From Burkholderiales bacterium (GTDB taxonomy: Bacteria; Pseudomonadota; Gammaproteobacteria; Burkholderiales; Casimicrobiaceae), in contig JAICVH010000146.1 in NCBI GenBank assembly GCA_025935435.1, positions 1 to 6,412 of the forward strand: a DNA stretch of 6,412 nt, read 5' to 3'. The translations under genes and the position numbers were made by a program. Shown piece by piece: positions 1 through 5,737 of this stretch. The first letter of the stretch is position 1. Each line of letters starts with the position of its first letter. The notes below the pieces were generated by a model. The model ran no database searches, was not told the origin of the DNA, and was given only the letters and a program-made list of their open reading frames with translations.

Positions 1-480
1 CGACGGGCTGGCATGAAAGCGTTCGGCGACGGCTTCCAGTGCGTCGCGATAGCCGAGGCGATCGAGTTTCGCCCGTTCCATCATGTCGCCCGGCACGTCG
101 ACATACGGGGCGCCGAGATCCACGTCGGTGAGCACATGCTCCGTCATCACGGGGCCGGTACCGGCGGACTGTAACGCATCCCAGGTCGCCCGGTCGATGC
201 GGCCGCTCGGCGCGATCCCGTTCGCCTGCTGAAAGGCATCCACGGCGCGGCGCATGTTCTCGCCGAAGTGCCCATCGATTTCGCCAGGTGAAAACCACGC
301 GCGGTCAAGCAGGACTTGCGCTCGGATGACGGCGGCACCTGCGGCACCGCGGCCGAGCACCGGCGCCTTCGAGCCATCGTTAATCGACGCAACCTCGAGT
401 CGCGCCGATGCAGCGCCCGGACCGATGGAAAGAGTCGCGGCGGCCGCCAGCACGGCCGCTCGCCGCAGGAACGGAATCAT
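1..480 (-). CDS. L,D-transpeptidase family protein, N-terminal part (cut by window start)
   Basis: Only the first 160 residues are inside the window; the frame is still open at base 1. Residues 1-26 look like a Sec signal peptide: two arginines, a long Ala/Leu-rich core, and a likely cleavage after ASA. Residues about 42-104 match a peptidoglycan-binding type 1 domain, with the typical run of Gly-Asp/Glu-Ile-Asp-Gly, FGxxxRRAVxAFQ and a closing TWDAL. The following segment, ending LEAVAERFHASPS, resembles the linker that precedes the YkuD catalytic domain in proteobacterial L,D-transpeptidases. The catalytic His/Cys motif itself is outside the window, so the enzymatic call is inference. Such enzymes act in the periplasm and form 3-3 peptidoglycan cross-links or attach proteins to peptidoglycan. 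The ATG at 480 is preceded by an in-frame stop (TAG) a few codons upstream, which fixes the start; no clear Shine-Dalgarno sequence is visible. It lies 80 bases after the PycTM-like gene on the same strand. Confidence 0.85.
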   Translation of the reverse strand, partial: MIPFLRRAAVLAAAATLSIGPGAASARLEVASINDGSKAPVLGRGAAGAAVIRAQVLLDRAWFSPGEIDGHFGENMRRAVDAFQQANGIAPSGRIDRATWDALQSAGTGPVMTEHVLTDVDLGAPYVDVPGDMMERAKLDRLGYRDALEAVAERFHASPS

Positions 481-560
481 GGACGCACACTATTCAGAGT
501 GGCCCGGATCCCGAACATCGGACGGCGGACTAAATCACCGTAGGAAGGCGACCGAAGGAA

Positions 561-1082
561 TCATCCCTGCAGCTGCTTGGCCAGTAACGCCATGCCGGCG
601 AGCCCGATGCCCGCCAGCGTCAGGCCCCCCGCGATCGCAATCCATTTCGACTTCAGCTGCACGATACGGCTCACGATGAAGTGCGCTTCCAGCGCCTCGC
701 GCGCGAAATCAGCCTCGTCGAATTGCGCGACGTCGCGCTCGAACTGCGCAAAGTCGGCGGCGGAATACCGGTTCACCACGTAGCCGTAGTGACTGACCGG
801 GCGCGAGCCGCGCGTGCCGTAGATGGCGGCGTCGACCGACGGGCGCGGCACGATGACCCATAACGCGGCGAGCAAGGCGAGGATTGCGCATAGCGACGAA
901 CCCATCGCGAGCCACCGGGCCACGGACCCGACGTCGGCCATGCGCGCGCCGATCCACAGCGACGTGAGCAGCGCCCCGTTGACGGCGAACACGAACCCGG
1001 CCTTCGTGTCCATCGCCGACGCCAACCGGCGCGTGGCGTCGGCGAAGGCTGCGTAGATCCGCGCGCGATCCGCAACGTCCAT
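561..1082 (-). CDS. Pycsar effector-like (PycTM/DUF5706-type) small membrane protein
   Basis: This 173-residue protein has an amphipathic N-terminal helix, then the motif Asp25-Thr-Lys27-Ala leading into a hydrophobic segment (about 28-47), a second (about 57-79) and a third near the C-terminus (about 147-168). Between the second and third lies a soluble stretch with an IYGTRG motif (87-92), an acidic helical region (109-135) and HFIVSRIVQLKSKW (134-147) just before the last membrane segment. This order (DxKA, two helices, Pro, short I-x-G motif, acidic helices, an 'xxxIxxLKxKW' run, final helix) is how I know the DUF5706/PycTM family. In known Pycsar defence, the effector responds to cCMP or cUMP from a neighbouring pyrimidine cyclase and damages the inner membrane. 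No cyclase is visible here, so a defence role is unproven and it may be a housekeeping relative. The frame stays open to 1187, but the ATG at 1082 begins the family-like part. The ribosome site is weak. Family recognition is from memory, not a search. Confidence 0.72.
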   Translation of the reverse strand: MDVADRARIYAAFADATRRLASAMDTKAGFVFAVNGALLTSLWIGARMADVGSVARWLAMGSSLCAILALLAALWVIVPRPSVDAAIYGTRGSRPVSHYGYVVNRYSAADFAQFERDVAQFDEADFAREALEAHFIVSRIVQLKSKWIAIAGGLTLAGIGLAGMALLAKQLQG

Positions 1083-1130
1083 GCAGGTGTCCGGCGAATG
1101 AACGAAGCGACGATGATACTGGCACGACCG

Positions 1131-1144
1131 GCGCCGCGCGGCGC
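1131..1144. repeat. Perfect 14-base GC palindrome
   Basis: The sequence GCGCCGCGCGGCGC equals its own reverse complement. It lies in the 77-base gap between the 145-residue gene and the PycTM-like gene, and no T-tract follows on either strand, so it is not an intrinsic terminator. In DNA this rich in G and C it could be chance, or it could form a small mRNA hairpin between two co-transcribed genes. Confidence 0.5.
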
Positions 1145-1159
1145 GGCGGAACGACTGCG

Positions 1160-1597
1160 CTAGCGACCCATCTCCACGTGCTCCCACGCCGACTTGCCGT
1201 GGTGATGAAGCTTGAAATAATGGTCGCGCAGCGTCGCGAGTTCGTTGGCGACCTGCAGCGGAAAGCCCTTGCGGCCCCCGCGACGATCCATCATGAGGTC
1301 ATCGAGCAACCGCTCGCACTTCTGGGGCTCCTTCCATGCCTTGGCGAGCCGATTGGCGAGACGTGCATAGCGCAATGCGAGTTGCTGCGGTTGCACCGAT
1401 TGGGGCAACTCGGCGAGCCATGCATTTGCTTCGTCGCTCAATGCTTCGGGCGTCGATGCTGCGCGTTTCTCTGCCCAGTTCTCGGCTTTTTTCGGCGCCG
1501 CGTACGCGGCCGGTCCCGTTTCTTCGAGCGCCTTGCGCGCGTCGCTCAACGAAACTTTCTCGAATTCCAGCGAACCCGAATCACCGTTGCCTGGCAT
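1160..1597 (-). CDS. Conserved hypothetical protein, 145 residues
   Basis: I do not recognise a named function. The protein is soluble, with no signal peptide or membrane segment. Residues 1-55 are charged, Ala-rich and probably poorly structured. Residues about 56-132 look like a compact helical domain: an LPQSVQP turn, QQLALRYARLANRLAKAW, then LLDDLMMDRRGGRKGFPLQVANEL, and a final HYFKLHHH. Its Arg-Arg-Gly-Gly-Arg-Lys-Gly-Phe-Pro core resembles a family of uncharacterised betaproteobacterial proteins I have seen, though I cannot name a Pfam entry. The frame extends upstream to 1819, but the ATG at 1597 is chosen because an AGAGGAG Shine-Dalgarno sequence precedes it by about seven bases, a -10 element lies about 50 bases upstream, and the upstream translation is Arg/His/Thr-rich without character. 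The PycTM-like gene follows after 77 bases on the same strand, so the two may share a transcript. Confidence 0.85.
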   Translation of the reverse strand: MPGNGDSGSLEFEKVSLSDARKALEETGPAAYAAPKKAENWAEKRAASTPEALSDEANAWLAELPQSVQPQQLALRYARLANRLAKAWKEPQKCERLLDDLMMDRRGGRKGFPLQVANELATLRDHYFKLHHHGKSAWEHVEMGR

Positions 1598-1647
1598 GAC
1601 GCACTCCTCTCGTCGCCCGCCGACGTCGAATGCCGCGTGCACATCAC

Positions 1648-1653
1648 AGTATA
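1648..1653 (-). promoter_or_regulatory. Candidate -10 element for the 145-residue gene
   Basis: On the minus strand this reads TATACT, five of six matches to the sigma-70 -10 consensus. It would place transcription start near 1641, with a leader of about 43 bases before the ATG at 1597. The -35 position is GC-rich and has no good match, so the promoter may be weak or need an activator. This is the only plausible promoter seen for the possible three-gene run down to the L,D-transpeptidase. Confidence 0.4.
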
Positions 1654-1817
1654 GCGGGCGTTGCGTGCGGCGCCGGCTGCGGGCGTCGCCGCGTTTGATC
1701 GTACGCGCGGGGTGCGACGTGCCGAATGCGTGAGCGAAGCGACGGTTGATTTGCACCGACGGGCGGTGTTGCGACCGCGCCACACGACGCGCGCGGTGCG
1801 AGCAAACGCCGTGCAAC

Positions 1818-1846
1818 AAAAAGGCCGGGCAGTGCCCGGCCTTTTT
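1818..1846 (-). terminator. Strong intrinsic terminator of the cold-shock gene
   Basis: An eight-pair GC stem (GGCCGGGC at 1823-1830 with GCCCGGCC at 1834-1841) closes a three-base loop. It is flanked by AAAAA (1818-1822) and TTTTT (1842-1846), so the hairpin has a U-tract in either direction. It sits 24 bases after the cold-shock stop codon on the minus strand, which is the expected place for that gene's terminator. The A/T symmetry means it could also stop plus-strand transcripts running toward the cold-shock gene. The rest of the 272-base gap between 1598 and 1869 holds the promoter of the next gene and nothing else I can name. Confidence 0.92.
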
Positions 1847-1869
1847 GCATCGTTCGGAACAGCTCGACG

Positions 1870-2073
1870 TCAGGCGGCCTGGATGTTCGAGGCCTGCTTG
1901 CCCTTCGGGCCTTGCGTCACTTCGAAGCTGACCTTCTGGCCTTCCTTGAGCGTCTTGAAGCCCTGCATGTTGATCGCCGAGAAGTGAGCGAACAGATCTT
2001 CACCACCGCCATCGGGAGTAATGAATCCGAAGCCCTTCGCGTCGTTGAACCACTTTACAGTTCCGGTTGCCAT
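1870..2073 (-). CDS. cspA: CspA-family cold-shock protein
   Basis: This 67-residue protein is a single cold-shock domain of standard length. It has the GTVKWFN opening (4-10), the RNP1 motif KGFGFI (13-18) and an RNP2-like DLFAHFSAI (26-34), whose usual valine pair is replaced by Leu and Ala. The aromatic residues that stack on single-stranded nucleic acid (Trp8, Phe15, Phe17, Phe28, His30, Phe31) are all present. Proteins of this family bind RNA or single-stranded DNA in the cytoplasm and act as RNA chaperones. The ATG at 2073 is preceded by a GAGGAAT Shine-Dalgarno sequence nine bases upstream. It appears to be a single-gene unit with its own leader and terminator. Several csp paralogues are usual in this group, so the exact paralogue, and whether it is cold-induced or constitutive, cannot be told; the symbol denotes family membership only. 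Confidence 0.97.
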   Translation of the reverse strand: MATGTVKWFNDAKGFGFITPDGGGEDLFAHFSAINMQGFKTLKEGQKVSFEVTQGPKGKQASNIQAA

Positions 2074-2215
2074 TTCTGGTAATTCCTCAAGTACGAGATA
2101 TAAACGGGACGTTGCCCGGACGATGTTTCGATCTCAAGGAAAGTACGGCGGTCGAACGACTGCGTGGCGGTCGTACAGAGCATGCCTTTACTGCTTGGAA
2201 CAAAACACGGCGCGA

Positions 2216-2221
2216 ACTATA
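2216..2221 (-). promoter_or_regulatory. Candidate -10 element for the cold-shock gene
   Basis: On the minus strand this reads TATAGT, five of six matches to the -10 consensus. Transcription would begin near 2209 and give a leader of about 136 bases, in keeping with the long leaders of cspA-type genes. No good -35 hexamer stands 16-18 bases upstream (TCGCTT at best). The inverted repeat at 2222-2235 abuts the hexamer on its upstream side. Confidence 0.4.
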
Positions 2222-2235
2222 CGGGAAAATTCCCG
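2222..2235. repeat. Inverted repeat beside the cold-shock promoter
   Basis: CGGGAA and TTCCCG form a perfect six-base inverted repeat around a two-base centre. It occupies the spacer of the candidate cold-shock promoter, ending directly at the -10 hexamer. It could be a small operator or could simply be chance symmetry. It is not a terminator for the upstream methionine synthase, because on that strand the T-run comes before the hairpin, not after it. Confidence 0.45.
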
Positions 2236-2280
2236 AAAAAGCGAGGGTTTCGCGGCGGTTGGCGGGCGACTGTTGCGCGA

Positions 2281-2303
2281 AATCCCACGTCTGGCGCGGG
2301 ATT
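2281..2303 (-). terminator. Weak stem-loop after the methionine synthase gene
   Basis: AATCCC (2281-2286) pairs with GGGATT (2298-2303); one mismatch and two further pairs extend the stem to a five-base loop. It starts 33 bases after the stop codon at 2337. No clean U-tract follows. A second small hairpin (2241-2253, four pairs) is followed on the minus strand by five Ts at 2240-2236. Either could help end the methionine synthase transcript, but both are weak. Confidence 0.25.
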
Positions 2304-2336
2304 CCGGCGGAGGCGGCGCCGAAGCCCGCCGTCCGC

Positions 2337-3365
2337 TTAGCCCAATTCCCGCCGGACGAGCGCGGCGCCCTTTCCCAAGGCGAGTAACTTGCCGCGGGCG
2401 ACGTCCCGCGCGAGCGGGACCATGCCGCAATTGGTGCAGGGCAGCAAACGCTCGGGTGCGACGAACCGGAGCGCCGAACGGATGACATCCGCGACTTCCT
2501 CGGGCGTTTCGACGCGGTCGCTCGCGACGTCGATCGCGCCGACCAGGACGTCTTTGCCTTCGAGCAGGCCGATCAATTCGATCGGCACATGCGAATGCGC
2601 ACATTCCAGCGAGACCTGGTCGATCGCCGAGGCGGCGAGGCGCGGAAACGTCTGTTCGTACTGACGCCATTCGCTGCCGAGGGACTTCTTCCAGTCGATG
2701 TTCGCCTTGATCCCGTACCCGTAACAGATGTGCACCGCCGTGGTGCAGCCAAGGCCTTCCGCGGCGCGCTCGAGTGCCGCGACACCCCAATCCCGGACTT
2801 CGTCGAAGTAGACGTTGAACGCGGGTTCATCGAACTGGATCGTGTCCACGCCGGCCGCTGCCATCGCGCGCGCCTCCTCGTTCAGGATTTCGGCGAAGGC
2901 CCAGGCCAGTTTTTCGCGGCTGCCGTAGTGCGCGTCGTGCAGCGTGTCGACCATCGTCATCGGGCCGGGCAGCGTGAACTTGACCGCACGCGTCGTCTGA
3001 CTACGGAGGAATTTCGCGTCGTCGACGAAGATCGGCCGCCGCCGCGCCACCGGCGCCACGACGACCGGCACAGCGGCGTCGTAACGGTTGCGGATGCGCA
3101 CGGTGCGCTTGTGCTCGAAGTCGACGCCCTCGAGCCCTTCGATGAACGTGGTCACGAAATGGCGGCGCGTCTGCTCGCCGTCGGAAACGACGTCGATCCC
3201 CGCTTGTTCCTGATCCCGCAGCACGAGACGCACGGCGTCCCGCTTGGCCTCCGCGAGCGCTTCGCCGTCGAGTTTCCAGGCCGCCCACAAGGTTTCGGGT
3301 TCGGCGAGCCATGCCGGTTTCGGCAGGCTTCCCGCAATCGTCGTCCGCAATTTCGTCGTCGTCAC
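2337..3365 (-). CDS. Short cobalamin-independent methionine synthase (MetE catalytic domain only, MesD-like)
   Basis: The 342-residue protein is one TIM-barrel homologous to the C-terminal catalytic half of MetE; the N-terminal MetE half (full MetE is about 750 residues) is absent. Visible features are AGSLPKP at 11-17, SDGEQTR at 61-67, LPGPMT at 132-137, the homocysteine-site motif QFDEPA at 177-182, and the zinc ligands His212 and Cys214 (VHICYG), Glu254 (SLEC) and Cys313 (TNCGM). All four expected metal ligands are present, so the enzyme looks active. The reaction should be methyl transfer to homocysteine in the cytoplasm. Sequence runs such as FNVYFDEVRDWG and YGIKANIDWKKSLGSEWRQYE recall the MesD group, which uses a DUF1852 (MesX) partner instead of methyl-folate; none is adjacent here. 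The start is a GTG at 3365 with a GGAG Shine-Dalgarno sequence six bases upstream (3372-3375). It is transcribed divergently from the dehydrogenase. The family-level call is firm; the methyl donor is inference. Confidence 0.92.
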   Translation of the reverse strand: MTTTKLRTTIAGSLPKPAWLAEPETLWAAWKLDGEALAEAKRDAVRLVLRDQEQAGIDVVSDGEQTRRHFVTTFIEGLEGVDFEHKRTVRIRNRYDAAVPVVVAPVARRRPIFVDDAKFLRSQTTRAVKFTLPGPMTMVDTLHDAHYGSREKLAWAFAEILNEEARAMAAAGVDTIQFDEPAFNVYFDEVRDWGVAALERAAEGLGCTTAVHICYGYGIKANIDWKKSLGSEWRQYEQTFPRLAASAIDQVSLECAHSHVPIELIGLLEGKDVLVGAIDVASDRVETPEEVADVIRSALRFVAPERLLPCTNCGMVPLARDVARGKLLALGKGAALVRRELG

Positions 3366-3389
3366 CGTCGTCTCCAGGCGCTCGCCCCG

Positions 3390-3395
3390 ATTCTA
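3390..3395 (-). promoter_or_regulatory. Candidate -10 element for the methionine synthase gene
   Basis: On the minus strand this reads TAGAAT, five of six matches to the -10 consensus. It would put transcription start near 3383, giving a leader of about 17 bases that still includes the GGAG ribosome site. No recognisable -35 hexamer lies at the right distance. No MetR-type TGAA-N5-TTCA palindrome, SAM riboswitch or other methionine-responsive element was seen in the intergenic region. Confidence 0.4.
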
Positions 3396-3444
3396 GCTTC
3401 GCGGCGCCATCGACGTTTCCTGCGCGCAACGGGAGGCGGTGCGC

Positions 3445-3474
3445 TTGACGCTCGACGGGGATGCCGCGTACCTT
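3445..3474 (+). promoter_or_regulatory. Candidate sigma-70 promoter for the dehydrogenase/ABC transporter operon
   Basis: TTGACG (3445-3450, five of six matches to the -35 consensus) is followed after 18 bases by TACCTT (3469-3474, three of six matches to the -10 consensus). Transcription would begin near 3481, with a leader of about 44 bases before the ATG at 3525. The -35 is good and the -10 is poor, a pattern often seen where an activator is needed. No other promoter is evident before the transporter genes. Confidence 0.4.
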
Positions 3475-3524
3475 TCGCCGTCGCGTTCGCTGGTGCCGGC
3501 ACGCGGCGCGCCGCCCTTCCCGTC

Positions 3525-4493
3525 ATGCAAATCCTGTTCGCCGATCACGATTTTCCGAACGTCGACCTCGAGCGCGAAATCTTTTCCGCTGCGGGTCTCG
3601 AGCTCAAACTCGCGCAGTGCGCAACCGATGCGCAGGTGATCGACGCGGCGCGCGACTGCGCCGGTATCCTGCTGCAATACGCCCCAATCACTGCCGCGGT
3701 CGTCGCCGCGTTGCCGCGGGTCGGCATCGTCAGCCGGATCGGCGCGGGCTTCGACACCGTCGACACCGAGGCGTGCCGCAGCGCGGGCGTCTGGGTCGCG
3801 AATTCTCCCGACTACGGCGTCGGTGAAGTCGCGACGCATGCACTCGCCCTTGCACTGGCGTCGGTGCGTAACGTCGTTCGCTACGATACCGATATCGATC
3901 GCGGGCAATGGCATTACCTGTCGGCGGGGACGATGCGGCGGCCCGCGGAATTGACGCTCGGCATCGTAGGTCTCGGGCGGATCGGCAAGCGGATGGCGCA
4001 TGTCTCGCGGAATGTGTTCAAGCGTGTCGTGGCGTTCGACCCGCTGCTGATCGACGGCGATTTTCCGGCATACGTTGAACGAGCCGCGACGCTCGAGGCG
4101 CTGGCGGCCCAGAGCGATGTGGTTTCGCTGCATACGCCGCTCGATGCGACGACCCGTGGCATGATCGGCCGCGGTTTCTTTGCCGCGGCGAAACCGGGCC
4201 TGACGCTCGTCAATACATCGCGAGGCGCCGTCGTCGTCATCGACGATTTGCTCGCTGCGCTCGATGCTGGAATACTGCGAGGCGCGGCGCTCGACGTCCT
4301 GCCCGAGGAACCGGTGCCGCGCGCATCGAAGCTCCTCGCGGACCCGCGTGTCATCCTGACGCCTCACGCTGCGTTCTATTCGGTGGAAGCGGAGCGCGAA
4401 CTGCGACGAAAGGCCGCACAGAACATCGTGACGTGGTCTCGCACCGGACGGCCGGATTATCCGGTCGTGCACGGAACGCGCACACCACAATGA
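3525..4493 (+). CDS. NAD-dependent D-2-hydroxyacid dehydrogenase
   Basis: The 322-residue protein has the usual length and layout of the D-isomer-specific 2-hydroxyacid dehydrogenase family: a split catalytic domain (about 1-100 and 285-322) around a Rossmann domain. Visible motifs are the substrate-loop RIGAGFDTVD (71-80), the dinucleotide-binding GLGRIG (149-154) with Asp172 at the end of the second strand (FDP), which favours NAD over NADP, and the catalytic triad Arg233 (NTSRG), Glu262 (LDVLPEEP) and His281 (TPHAAF). It should oxidise a D-2-hydroxyacid or reduce a 2-oxoacid in the cytoplasm; it is nearest in feel to the phosphoglycerate-dehydrogenase/CtBP-like branch, but the substrate is not evident. 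The frame is open far upstream (from 2589), but homology begins at the ATG at 3525. No Shine-Dalgarno sequence precedes it, which is unusual beside its neighbours. It is the first gene of the apparent transporter operon, 118 bases ahead of the ATPase. Confidence 0.93.
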   Translation: MQILFADHDFPNVDLEREIFSAAGLELKLAQCATDAQVIDAARDCAGILLQYAPITAAVVAALPRVGIVSRIGAGFDTVDTEACRSAGVWVANSPDYGVGEVATHALALALASVRNVVRYDTDIDRGQWHYLSAGTMRRPAELTLGIVGLGRIGKRMAHVSRNVFKRVVAFDPLLIDGDFPAYVERAATLEALAAQSDVVSLHTPLDATTRGMIGRGFFAAAKPGLTLVNTSRGAVVVIDDLLAALDAGILRGAALDVLPEEPVPRASKLLADPRVILTPHAAFYSVEAERELRRKAAQNIVTWSRTGRPDYPVVHGTRTPQ

Positions 4494-4600
4494 GCGCGAC
4501 GGGCCGTGTCGAGAGCGAAACAGTACGAAGCGCGGAGGCCCGTCCAGTGTCCGCAGCGGCAGTCAGGTCCGGCCGCGAAGGCGGCGCAGGCTCGCTCGCG

Positions 4601-4606
4601 AGGAGG
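4601..4606 (+). promoter_or_regulatory. Strong ribosome binding site of the ABC ATPase gene
   Basis: AGGAGG, the full consensus, lies five bases before the ATG at 4612 and settles that start. It contrasts with the dehydrogenase gene, which has none, and suggests that the transporter proteins are translated more strongly than the enzyme from a shared transcript. Confidence 0.85.
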
Positions 4607-4611
4607 CACGC

Positions 4612-5685
4612 ATGGCCGCGGTGAGCATCACCGGCGTCCACAAGCGGTTCGGCTCGACCGAAGTCATCCGCGGCGTCGATATTCCGATTGCCGATGGCGA
4701 GTTCTGCGTGCTGGTCGGCCCGTCGGGCTGCGGCAAATCGACGCTGCTGCGGATGATCGCGGGGCTCGAGGAGATCACGCAAGGCGAAATTGCCATCGGC
4801 GGCACGGTCGTCAACCGTGTGCTCCCGAAGGAACGCGACATCGCGATGGTGTTCCAGAACTACGCGCTCTATCCGCACATGACCGTGCGGGACAACATGT
4901 CGTTCGCGCTGAAGCTCGCCAAGCGCGGCAGTGCCGACATCCGGGAACGCGTGACGCGCGCGGCCGACATCCTGGGACTTGCACCGTATCTCGATCGCTA
5001 TCCACGTCAGCTCTCCGGTGGTCAGCGTCAGCGTGTCGCGATGGGCCGCGCAATCGTCCGTGATCCGCAGGTGTTTCTGTTCGATGAGCCGCTGTCGAAT
5101 CTCGACGCCAAGCTGCGCGTGCAGATGCGAACCGAGATCAAGGAACTGCACCAGCGGCTGAAGACGACGTCGATCTACGTGACGCACGACCAGATCGAGG
5201 CGATGACGATGGCCGACCGGATCGTCGTCATGCGCGACGGTGTCGTCGAGCAGATGGGCGATCCGCTGACGCTGTACGACATGCCGGTCAACACGTTCGT
5301 CGCCGCGTTCATCGGCTCGCCGGCGATGAACCTCGTGCCCGGCGTGGCGCGGGTCGATGGTGCCGCGTCGGGGGTCGAATTCGAGGGCGGCGTCCGGTTG
5401 CCGCTGCCGCGCAATTCGCGTCCGGCGAACGGGCAGCCGGTACTCTATGGCATGCGCCCCGAGCATTGCATCGTTGCCGCCGACGCGGGCTTGCCCGCCG
5501 AGGTCGTCGTCGTCGAACCGACTGGCGCCGACACGCAGCTGTTCTGCCGCTTCAACGGGCAGGAAATAACGTCGCTGGTGCGCGATCGCGTCAGTTGCCG
5601 CGCCGGCGATCGCATCGGGCTCGTGCCGGACATCGCGCGCGCCCATCTGTTCGACGCGGCGAGCGGTGCGCGGCTCGCCGCCTGA
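4612..5685 (+). CDS. Carbohydrate ABC transporter ATP-binding protein (MalK/UgpC type)
   Basis: The 357-residue protein is a complete CUT1-type sugar importer ATPase. In order: Walker A GPSGCGKST (36-44), Q-loop Gln82 within FQNYALYPHM, ABC signature LSGGQRQR (134-141), Walker B VFLFDEP (154-160) with catalytic Glu159, D-loop SNLD (162-165) and H-loop His192. Residues from about 240 to the end form the extra OB/TOBE regulatory domain typical of MalK, UgpC and MsmK, including GMRPEH (280-285). It works as a homodimer on the cytoplasmic face of the inner membrane, powering import through two permeases. The following gene encodes the matching binding protein 52 bases downstream; permease genes are not yet reached. 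The substrate could be a sugar, polyol or glycerol-3-phosphate: the ATPase alone does not tell, and such ATPases can serve several transporters. All catalytic residues are intact. Confidence 0.97.
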   Translation: MAAVSITGVHKRFGSTEVIRGVDIPIADGEFCVLVGPSGCGKSTLLRMIAGLEEITQGEIAIGGTVVNRVLPKERDIAMVFQNYALYPHMTVRDNMSFALKLAKRGSADIRERVTRAADILGLAPYLDRYPRQLSGGQRQRVAMGRAIVRDPQVFLFDEPLSNLDAKLRVQMRTEIKELHQRLKTTSIYVTHDQIEAMTMADRIVVMRDGVVEQMGDPLTLYDMPVNTFVAAFIGSPAMNLVPGVARVDGAASGVEFEGGVRLPLPRNSRPANGQPVLYGMRPEHCIVAADAGLPAEVVVVEPTGADTQLFCRFNGQEITSLVRDRVSCRAGDRIGLVPDIARAHLFDAASGARLAA

Positions 5686-5737
5686 AACGTCGATCGCAGC
5701 GCCCACAACATCGTTCCACACCGAGGAGGAGAACGTC

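Noticed and set aside
481..560. Possible promoter (AATAGT on the minus strand) just ahead of the L,D-transpeptidase.
   Set aside because: Only four of six matches, no -35, and it would leave almost no leader; co-transcription from upstream is as likely.
254..679. 141-codon open frame on the plus strand.
   Set aside because: It overlaps the L,D-transpeptidase signal and peptidoglycan-binding region and the end of the PycTM-like gene in antisense, and it is low-complexity Ala/Arg/Ser.
1083..1187. Upstream extension of the PycTM-like gene to an earlier start.
   Set aside because: The added 35 residues are Arg/Ser/His-rich without homology and would overlap the end of the preceding gene; the ATG at 1082 begins the family-like region.
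2172..2179. CGTACAGA, matching eight bases of the E. coli cspA cold box.
   Set aside because: It lies on the plus strand, antisense to the cold-shock mRNA, so it cannot act as the leader cold box. The match is probably chance.
2589..3524. Long plus-strand open frame in the same frame as the dehydrogenase, running antisense to the methionine synthase.
   Set aside because: The translation is Arg/Val/Asp-rich and unlike any domain I know, it covers a gene with intact catalytic motifs on the other strand, and the dehydrogenase fold clearly begins at 3525. Long antisense frames are common in GC-rich DNA.
3393..4490. 365-codon open frame on the minus strand.
   Set aside because: Antisense to the dehydrogenase, whose nucleotide-binding and catalytic motifs are intact; no recognisable domain on the minus strand.
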